Assembly: GCF_000208745.1 (NCBI RefSeq)
Contig: NC_030852.1
Span: 19,569,189 to 19,633,188, forward strand
DNA from: Theobroma cacao
Lineage: Eukaryota > Streptophyta > Magnoliopsida > Malvales > Malvaceae
Reading direction: 5' to 3'
DNA length: 64,000 nucleotides
The notes under the pieces are model-generated. The model ran no database searches, was not told where the DNA came from, and saw only the letters and a program-made list of their open reading frames with translations. The position numbers were made by a program, and so were the translations under genes. This document shows positions 60,111 through 64,000 of this stretch, piece by piece. How positions within the stretch are numbered: the first letter of the stretch is position 1; every line of letters begins with the position of its first letter.

Positions 60111-60217
60111 CTTAATTGATTAAGAGAATTGCTTAACTTATTAAAAACGTTCTGTGTTGATTCTTTTATTCAGATTGCTTGACTTAGTTGGTTAAATGCA
60201 AAACTTAATCGATTAAG
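60111..60217 (+). repeat. Two palindrome pairs between pol and the third ORF
   Basis: CTTAATTGATTAAG (60111-60124) pairs with CTTAACTTATTAA (60132), and CTTAGTTGGTTAAA (60183) pairs with the perfect CTTAATCGATTAAG (60204-60217). Centres are 21 bp apart in both pairs. The motif is that of the LTR array, though here it lies in the internal untranslated region. Confidence 0.7.
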
Positions 60218-60497
60218 AAACTGAAATAAAATAATAATAATAATATTTAAGGAAAAAGAAAAGTAGAACATGGGAAGAAGAAAAAGAAAAACCATCTAAC
60301 TGAAAAACAAAAAAGGGAGCCAAAATTTTGAATTTTGAAAAAGGGATATTTGACCTTATTTAAAGAAGGAGAGTAAGAACCTCTTTTAACTCCACACCCT
60401 CTCATTTTTACTATCTCTTATCTGGAACTGATCCTCTCAAAATCGAAACCCCTCATCTCAAAATCTTTAAACCTTAAGTCTAAAACTACCAAGAACG

Positions 60498-62277
60498 ATG
60501 GCTAAATCTACACTACCAAGTGACGCTCTTGAAAAAAAGAAAAAGAAACGTTCCATGGAAGACAGTCCACCATCTAAGATTCAAAAGAAAGTGAAAAAGA
60601 ATGAGCCAATACCAGTAACTGAAAAGGTAGGGAAGAAACAGAAAAAGAAAGCATCAAAATCAAAGAAAGAGATGGAAAAAGGAAAATCCAACAAAAAAGG
60701 TAATTCTTCATCCACAAAATTTAGGAATAAGGTTAATGAGAAAAGATTTAGGAAAACAGAGAATGCACCTATCTCCTGTGGGAAATGCATTGATTGGGAC
60801 AGTTTTAATGAAGTACCATAGATCAAAGAGGGTTTGTCATAATATTTTAAGGAAATAAAATTAAAAAAACTAAGTGTTTTTGAAAATAGAACTTATAGTG
60901 GTAGTTTTGTCAGAGAATTTTACTCTAGCATTGCACTAGATGAAACTGAGCTTGATGATCTAGAGGACTTTGTTGAGGATGGTCTTAATGTATTTTTGAA
61001 TGGGAAAGAATTTGTGGTTACTACAACTAATTTGGGAAATATGTTGAAAATTGAGTGTAATGTGGGGGAGTATAAATTTGTAAAGGATTATGATCCCTCA
61101 TCTCTGTGGGAAGTTATCACTGGGAAAAAGGAAAGGTACGCTTTCAGAAGTTATGCAAGTTTTATCAAGAGTCCATAAACTAGGATCCTGCACTACTTTA
61201 TAGCTTCAACAATTCATGGAAGAAGCGGTAGCTTTAGCTATGTAAGTCTTCAAGATATGTGGCTGATGGAGCATGCATTCAATGCAACTCCCTTCAATCT
61301 TGGAAGATTTATGATTGAAAGAATGAAAGGAACCTATCAATTTGATAAAGTTAATTTGACTTATGGAAACCTAATCACTTCTCTGGTCAAGAAAAAGGGA
61401 ATCTGGAACACCAGATATCAGATAGATTAAGTTAAAAATAAAGATTAAGCCATCTATCTGGGAAGTTTACCAAAAATGGGGTACAAACTGAAAGGAGAAA
61501 AATTCATCAAGACTCCCAAAGACACTCCAAGGAGTGAGTATCCCGCCTATGCTCAGACAAAGTCAACCTTTTCTGAAATCGCAAATGAGATGATTTTAAA
61601 TTTATTGATGAGAATTGATGGCAAGCTTACTGATCAGTTTGAGAGAATTCTGAAAATTAAAGATCATCTACAAGAGCTGGCAAATTCTATGAAGAAAAAA
61701 AGGAAAAACACTTTCTGGTCCCGCATTTGAAGGTACCTTGGCAGTTCCAAGTCTTGTACCAGAAGGACAAACTATTGAGAATTCTGCTTCTCAAATTGAA
61801 GGTGGTGAACCTGAATATGCTCTAGCAAGAAAACAACCCACTCTTAAACCTAAAGTTGAAGGAGAATACAATGATGACACAAAAGTGGTTGGATCTCTTA
61901 GTGACAATTATAATCAACATGATGAAGCACAAAAAGCTAAGCTATCTCCAACAAATTTTGAGGAAGTTTTAATTATGGATGTCTTTCACTAGATGGTAAG
62001 GGAAGAGTAACTAGAAAAAGAATTAGCAAGAGGCAGAACACAGAAACCAACTTCTGCAAGAACTTCCCTTGAATCCATTTGCACCACAAGCAGAAATGAA
62101 CCCTTAGACAAAGTGAAAGGAAAAGCAGTTGCATCTACACAGGATAAACCCAAACTTACTGGAAAAGGCAAAAAGATAATGGCAACAAAAACCAAGTTCC
62201 TCAAAAGAAGAATGTCTTCTAGATTGGCTGACAAAGCTAGATCCTCAGTCAAATCCTCTAGCCAAGATCCTCTCTAA
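60498..62277 (+). pseudogene. Third ORF of the SIRE-type element (env-position accessory protein, broken)
   Basis: The first segment (60498-60821) starts MAKSTLPSDALE and is extremely Lys-rich (KKKKKR, KKQKKKASKSKK). After stops at 60819, 60838 and 61176 come segments with FNEVP, GSFVREFYSSI, FLNGKEFVVTTTNLGNML, YAFRSYASF, TIHGRSGSFSYVSLQDMWLM and YGNLITSLVKKKGIW. This pattern resembles the 'putative plant transposon protein' domain seen in some plant retroelements. A coiled-coil-like C-terminal part follows (61476-61730), then a Ser/Thr/Lys-rich tail ending near 62275. I see no signal peptide or clear membrane segment, so an envelope role is not supported. Identification by pattern only. Confidence 0.6.
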
Positions 62278-62279
62278 GT

Positions 62280-62900
62280 CTCAGACACTCCTTCACCTAA
62301 TTCCTCACCCCAAAAATCTTCACTTTTGTCATCTCCCATACCCATCAATGTTCACTTTAGGACTAATGAATCCACCCTCTTTGACTCCTTTTAAACCAGT
62401 AAACCATCCCTGTTTTGCTAATGACAAAAAGGGAGAGAAAAGTAGAAAATAGAAGTAACAATAAAGTAATTTAGGAATCAGATTCTTATAATGTTTAGTT
62501 ATTTATGACATTTTGCTATGTTAATTGCTAATGATTAGGATTTGGATGCTGATAACTTATTTTTGTTATGTTATTGAGTTATCCTTGTTGGCTTGTTAAT
62601 GACATTTGATTTTAGAATGGATATGGTCTGTTGATGATATGCTGATGATGATATAGTTTTGCAAGCTCATATGACAATTCATGAATATATTTTATTAAAT
62701 GTCTGAATCAATGCTTGTTATCTCCATTAAGAAATAGATAAAAACTAGCTGGCATGCTAGGTTGGATAACAAAATAACTTGAAAGGATTATGCATACATT
62801 AAAGGGGAGCATACACTCAGGGGGAGAAATTCCTCATCTTGTGTAGAACAAAAGGAATGAATAAACACTATGCTATTAATCAAGGAGTGCTTTGTCATCA
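62280..62900 (+). other. 3' untranslated region of the SIRE-type element
   Basis: No frame. Purine-rich runs GACAAAAAGGGAGAGAAAAG (near 62424) and AAAGGGGAGC...CAGGGGGAG (62799-62826) are typical of the SIRE 3' region; the former may be a second polypurine tract. Confidence 0.5.
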
Positions 62901-62916
62901 TAAAAAAGAAGGAGAT
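62901..62916 (+). other. Polypurine tract
   Basis: TAAAAAAGAAGGAGAT directly precedes the 3' LTR start TGTTGG at 62917, the required place for plus-strand priming. Confidence 0.8.
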
Positions 62917-64000
62917 TGTTGGCTCCATAAGTTTTTGATGATAATAAAACATTCCCACTCATTTATATCTAATTATACTACTTGAGTGTGCAGGATGACA
63001 AATGTATGTCAATAACAGATTAATCACTGGAAAGCAAATATCAAAAATCATTAGAAAAAGGAGTTATAAATGAGCCACAAAACAGAAGCCTCTTAGTCGG
63101 ATAATCAAGGGAGTTAGTTAGCTAAAATCCAAAAGTGAAGTTGGCTGGTTCAAAGACAGTAAGCTCTTAGTCGGTTGAGGCCTTACTTAATTGACTAAGA
63201 GAGTAAAGCATATTACAAAATAGAGAAGACTTAGTCGACTAAGAAATATTGTTAGTCAACTAAAAGCTCACTGTTAGAGACTTCAGTTACAAGACAGAGA
63301 AAACTTAATCGACTAAGAAGTATGGTTAGTCAACTAAGAACACAATGCTAGAGATTTCAATTACAAGACAAAGACGATTTAATCGACTACGAAGAATGTT
63401 AGTCAACTAAGAGCACTCTGTTTGAAAATTTGAATTTGAATACTAAAAGACAAACTAACGGCTAGAACTGACTCCAAACTATTTCCAATGGTTTAAAGCT
63501 GTCAACATCCATCAAAGTTGATTTTCAATTATAAAAGACACCCCCAACGGCTAAGAAGGAGACAAGATGCTTTCAAGATCAAAAAGAGCTCAAACATAGG
63601 AAAAATTCTCTCTATCATTCTTGCATTTCACTCTAATCTTTGTAATAGAGTTAAGCACTTCATCCTGTACCATTCAGATCAGGTTAGTGATCATAGGTAT
63701 TTCTTTATATCTTTTCTCCTTGATTACATAGAGTGTGCGAATCACTCTAAGTGGATTAATCAAGCTTGGGCTAGCTTGATTGGTTGTATAGGTTCTAACC
63801 TAACCTAAGAAAAGTTAGATTTTGGGTTTTGGTTGATCCCTTGAAAAACCATTGTTAAAGGTTGTGGCTGAGTTTGTGAAAAGCCATTGTAAAAGCTTGT
63901 TGAAAGCTTTGAAATTTCACTGTTTATAGTGATTTGGTTTGGAAAATCCTTGATTGGAAGATCAAGGTAGTGGATGTAGGGGTTGGACCGAACCACTCTA
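62917..64000 (+). mobile_element. 3' LTR of the SIRE-type element (truncated by window end)
   Basis: Starts TGTTGGCTCCATAAG and follows the 5' LTR base for base with about 10% differences in its first part. It has the palindrome array (63083-63411) and the TATAAAAGA box near 63530. It lacks the gypsy solo LTR, showing the empty site near 63928-63945. By comparison with the 5' LTR about 180 bases remain outside the window. Confidence 0.9.
63160..63411 (+). repeat. Palindrome-pair array in the SIRE 3' LTR
   Basis: Same pairs as in the 5' LTR, for example CTTAGTCGACTAAG with GTTAGTCAACTAAA, and CTTAATCGACTAAG with GTTAGTCAACTAAG. Here the second member of the first-named pair has mutated while its partner is perfect; the 5' copy shows the reverse. 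The last pair has centres 20 bp apart, as in the 5' LTR. Confidence 0.8.

Larger units (their letters stand above)
46839..64000 (+). mobile_element. SIRE/Maximus-type Ty1/copia retrotransposon (3' end beyond the window)
   Basis: Layout: 5' LTR 46839-51176, tRNA-Met primer-binding site 51179-51190, gag, protease, integrase, reverse transcriptase and RNase H to 60071, a third ORF at 60498-62277, a polypurine tract and the 3' LTR from 62917. The order integrase before reverse transcriptase makes it copia. The long coiled-coil gag, extra ORF and GGGGGAG-rich 3' region are SIRE-like. Three solo LTRs interrupt it. Removing the insert, the 5' LTR is about 1262 bp, so the element should end near 64180. 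The LTRs differ by about 10% by eye over their first 170 bases, so it is old, and all ORFs are broken. Confidence 0.85.

Overview
This window is nuclear DNA from a flowering plant, probably a dicot; I could not identify the species. It is AT-rich, has spliced exons with GT/AG borders, and is packed with plant transposable elements: Ty1/copia (including a SIRE/Maximus-type element), Ty3/gypsy, LINE, Helitron and hAT. I see one intact protein-coding host gene. It lies on the minus strand (18387-38733, with a probable 5' UTR exon at 39736-39850) and encodes a 423-residue BRO1-domain protein in 11 coding exons. Its 11.2-kb intron 7 carries a decayed copia element, a second copia gag relic and a hAT-type element. 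The only other cellular gene copy is a frameshifted, intronless ribosomal protein P3 pseudogene inside another hAT-type element.

Layout. 1-9820: nested transposons, namely a gypsy LTR end, a LINE tail and a Helitron replicase relic, with a 3.2-kb solo LTR (4881-8062) inserted. 9823-12624: a second solo LTR, sitting in a decayed gypsy element whose gag, primer-binding site and LTR run on the minus strand to about 14536. 14537-16672: AT-rich DNA with little content. 16673-17716: hAT element with the P3 retrocopy. 18387-39850: BRO1 gene. 39851-45291: AT-rich intergenic DNA with a duplicated block that resembles regulatory sequence. 45292-46838: the start of another LTR. 46839 to the window end: a SIRE-type copia element with both LTRs, gag, pol and a third ORF. 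This element has itself been hit by three solo LTRs (47857-50927, 53540-54613, 56388-59392).

Most insertions are confirmed by target-site duplications readable in the sequence: AGAAG, GTATT, GATTT and TATTG for solo LTRs; 8-bp AATATAAA and GTCATTTT for the two hAT elements. The solo LTR in the SIRE 5' LTR is also confirmed by the matching empty site in the 3' LTR.

The most unusual signal is in the LTRs. Three unrelated LTR families carry an array of short palindromes arranged in pairs. In two of them (5204-5442 and 11461-11680) all eight complete pairs have centres exactly 21 bp apart, and in the SIRE LTR 20-21 bp apart. The pairs recur every 51-74 bp. The sequences of the three palindromes differ, but the geometry is shared, which suggests a common constraint rather than common descent.
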